Source: Debaryomyces hansenii CBS767
Lineage: Eukaryota > Ascomycota > Pichiomycetes > Serinales > Debaryomycetaceae
Reading direction: 5' to 3'
Assembly (NCBI RefSeq): GCF_000006445.2
Contig: NC_006046.2
Coordinates: 1,054,001-1,118,000, forward strand
Length of the DNA stretch: 64,000 nucleotides
Shown here: positions 62,022-64,000 of the stretch, piece after piece
Numbering within the stretch: position 1 is the stretch's first letter
Layout: each line of letters opens with the position of its first letter
Notes under the pieces: generated by a model
The model's database searches: none
What the model saw: the letters and a program-made list of their open reading frames with translations, nothing else
What the model was told of the DNA's origin: nothing
Program-made: the position numbers and the translations under genes

Positions 62022-64000
62022 TCACTTTAGCAAGTCATCAGATTCAAATACTATAGTATCTTCTTCGTCTCTTTCTTCTTCTTCATCGTCATCACTTTCG
62101 TCATCCTCGACATCAACAGCTGTCTTTCTTCTTTGGAAATCCTTGATATGTGCCGTATTTAAAGCATCCGAGAACGATCCAATAGATTTACGATGAGTAC
62201 GCCCTCCTGTTGAAGATATCGGCATAGCAGTTGGTATACGATGGAAACCAATTTCGGTTTCTTCATCATCTTGATGTGTTCTCTCTATACTTGAGCTTCT
62301 TTGAAGACGCTCAGTAGAACCTAGGTTATTATATTTCAACTCAACAAGTTTTCTAATTGATCTTTCTACTTTGCTAGAAATTGCATATGGTAGTGGAGAA
62401 TTCCTTGAGGCCCTAAACAAGGTAACATTAGTACAATGCTCATTCTCCACTCTGAAAAATATCCAAATAAACCTTCTTATAAGTTCCGCCAATGCAACAC
62501 AGAAACTAGTGACCGCCAGTTGCTGTATTTGACTAGTAAAAAATGCATAAAAGATCCACTGGAATCTTAAAATAACATCAATCACCATGGCACAATAATA
62601 GTAAATAGGTCTCTTAAAAAATAAATTATCTCTTAAAAATTTATTCTTAGATCCACTCTGTAATAATGACCAATCCATCATGATATCCCATGATGATGTA
62701 TATAACGTATTAATTAAAGCAAATATTATGAACGCAGTTCTATTTCTTTCTCTATTATCAATACGGTAAACACTTAATAGGCCGTAATAAATGGCCGTAA
62801 CAGCAAATTTCAACATGTTTGCCAAATGAGGAAACCAATCTCCTGTATCCATGTAACGCCTTAAGCACTGGAGGAAACGCCAAATACTTGGCAATGAGCT
62901 GAAGAATCCCATCGATCTTGATCTTGACGAACCACAAACGTTGTGCTGTGCTGTATTACCATCATCTAATAATCCATTCCATTTATTGGCGTATAGGCAG
63001 AAGAAGAATGGAATATTCCCCATGGTGTAGACTAACGAACAAAACATGTCACCTAAAAAGAAATCTCTAAATTCGACAGGATAGAAGCCAGATAGTAATA
63101 ATCTCCAAAGTGCAACTTGAAGCCATTTCCTACTTGACGCATAGAAATGAACACCAGGCCAAATAAAGATTACCATCATGACCCCAAGAAATATCCAAGG
63201 CCAATCCCTACTGGGTAGCTTGTCTGGCCAGAAGTCATTCAGGCTGAACCAGATTATTATAGACAAAAATGCAAACCCAAACGATGGAAGTAATAAAAAC
63301 TGTTTGTAATTCAATGCAGATACCAAATTAAATTCGAAAATAAATTTGTAGTTAATCTTGAATAAATCAAAAACATACATATTTATTCCAAAAAGTAGAA
63401 AAGCTAGAATTAGCAAGAAGAATCCTCCCCATATTTGTAATAAGAACCTTCCTTCGGGTAAATCACCATTCAATGTCTCTCGTAAGGCAAAATATAGTCC
63501 CAGAATAAATATTGGTAATCCGAAGCCAATAAAAACTCCCGATGAAAAGAAAGGAGCAGAAAATGACTTCTGCACTTTACTACTCAACACATAGGAAATA
63601 CTCTTCAATTTTTCTAGCGAACCTCTTCTATCAGTTGCATTATCAAAAAACACTACGTATAGTTCTTCAATTTGACTTATTAACCTGTCAAGTGTATCAC
63701 TTGTTTGAAAGTACGATTCGTTATCAATCTTCTCCATATATGGTGCCGATATAGATGTGTGCATTGCTAGGTCAAACTTTTTTGTAAGCTTCCGAAAAGC
63801 AGTTCTATTCAACTCTCTAAAGGACTTTAATAATGATAATGCACCATAATGCACAATTATTGCATCCTCTAATTGTTTTCGAGCATATGCATATGGTACC
63901 CTGAATTGATTTTTCTTAGTACTATAATCTCTTCTTCCTGCCGTTCTCCTCATCGCTGAACTCTGCGGTTCTTGCGTTAAATACCTCGCTGTATCTACCT
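62022..64000 (-). CDS. Second SPX-EXS protein, tandem Syg1 paralogue (5' end outside the window)
   Basis: The frame is open from the stop at 62022 to the window edge, about 659 residues. The first internal Met is at 63953, but the upstream codons (QEPQSSAMRRTA) still match the first copy (QEPQTLAMRRTA), so the real start is beyond base 64000. It contains the end of SPX, the membrane helices, the full EXS domain and a shorter acidic tail. It is about as long as the first copy in these regions, with patches of near-identical DNA. The two genes probably arose by tandem duplication and continue to exchange sequence. Confidence 0.88.
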   Translation of the reverse strand, partial: VDTARYLTQEPQSSAMRRTAGRRDYSTKKNQFRVPYAYARKQLEDAIIVHYGALSLLKSFRELNRTAFRKLTKKFDLAMHTSISAPYMEKIDNESYFQTSDTLDRLISQIEELYVVFFDNATDRRGSLEKLKSISYVLSSKVQKSFSAPFFSSGVFIGFGLPIFILGLYFALRETLNGDLPEGRFLLQIWGGFFLLILAFLLFGINMYVFDLFKINYKFIFEFNLVSALNYKQFLLLPSFGFAFLSIIIWFSLNDFWPDKLPSRDWPWIFLGVMMVIFIWPGVHFYASSRKWLQVALWRLLLSGFYPVEFRDFFLGDMFCSLVYTMGNIPFFFCLYANKWNGLLDDGNTAQHNVCGSSRSRSMGFFSSLPSIWRFLQCLRRYMDTGDWFPHLANMLKFAVTAIYYGLLSVYRIDNRERNRTAFIIFALINTLYTSSWDIMMDWSLLQSGSKNKFLRDNLFFKRPIYYYCAMVIDVILRFQWIFYAFFTSQIQQLAVTSFCVALAELIRRFIWIFFRVENEHCTNVTLFRASRNSPLPYAISSKVERSIRKLVELKYNNLGSTERLQRSSSIERTHQDDEETEIGFHRIPTAMPISSTGGRTHRKSIGSFSDALNTAHIKDFQRRKTAVDVEDDESDDDEEEERDEEDTIVFESDDLLK

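Overview
The window is nuclear DNA from a budding yeast. It is AT-rich and gene-dense, with single-exon genes on both strands. The few short introns carry GTATGT or GTAAGT donors and TACTAAC-like branch sites lying only 8-13 nt before the acceptor. Protein content (Rpn4, Gig1, Pho85 with its intron at the usual place, Chl4, Inh1, many Candida-like orthologues) points to the CTG-clade Debaryomycetaceae, most likely Debaryomyces or a close relative. This is inference: I recognised families by eye and could not run a search. If the organism is CTG-clade, in-frame CTG codons should be read as Ser, not Leu.

Layout. 1-7.3 kb: 5' part of a Snf1-activating kinase (SAK1), an intron-containing RPN13, a CinA-domain protein, the septin CDC3 with a 7-nt first exon, and POM33. 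8-15 kb: cytosolic HSP70 (SSA) with a step-type heat shock element, acetyl-CoA synthetase, GPI18. 15.1-19.3 kb: an accessory island with two tandem 633-residue proteins that join a PD-(D/E)XK nuclease-like domain to a minimal kinase domain. 19.6-21.1 kb: divergent histone H3-H4 pair. 21.3-31.2 kb: GIG1, a phosphoglycerate mutase, an alpha/beta hydrolase with a Cys nucleophile, a Zn2Cys6 regulator, RPN4, ANY1. 31.6-33.4 kb: a second accessory patch, with a minisatellite-encoded coiled-coil gene between two decayed coding relics. 34.6-53.5 kb: ICL1, an F-box-like protein, PHO85, TRM44, RMD5, ELC1, VPS16, CHL4, NOP4, SIT4, RSM18, INH1. 54-64 kb: a fast-evolving R/Q/H-rich protein, homocitrate synthase, an aldo-keto reductase, and two tandem SYG1-like SPX-EXS transporters, the second cut by the window end.

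Functional links: RPN4 (proteasome transcription factor) and RPN13 (proteasome ubiquitin receptor) are both here. Acetyl-CoA synthetase and isocitrate lyase both serve growth on two-carbon substrates. SAK1, PHO85 and SIT4 are nutrient-signalling enzymes, and RMD5 belongs to the GID ubiquitin ligase. They are not clustered as an operon would be.

The most unusual material is the tandem nuclease-kinase pair. Its N-terminal quarter has diverged while the rest is almost identical. The RPN13 intron is also notable, because a stop codon overlaps the donor site, so an unspliced message would encode a Pru-only receptor. I found no tRNA, rRNA, intact transposon or CRISPR array.
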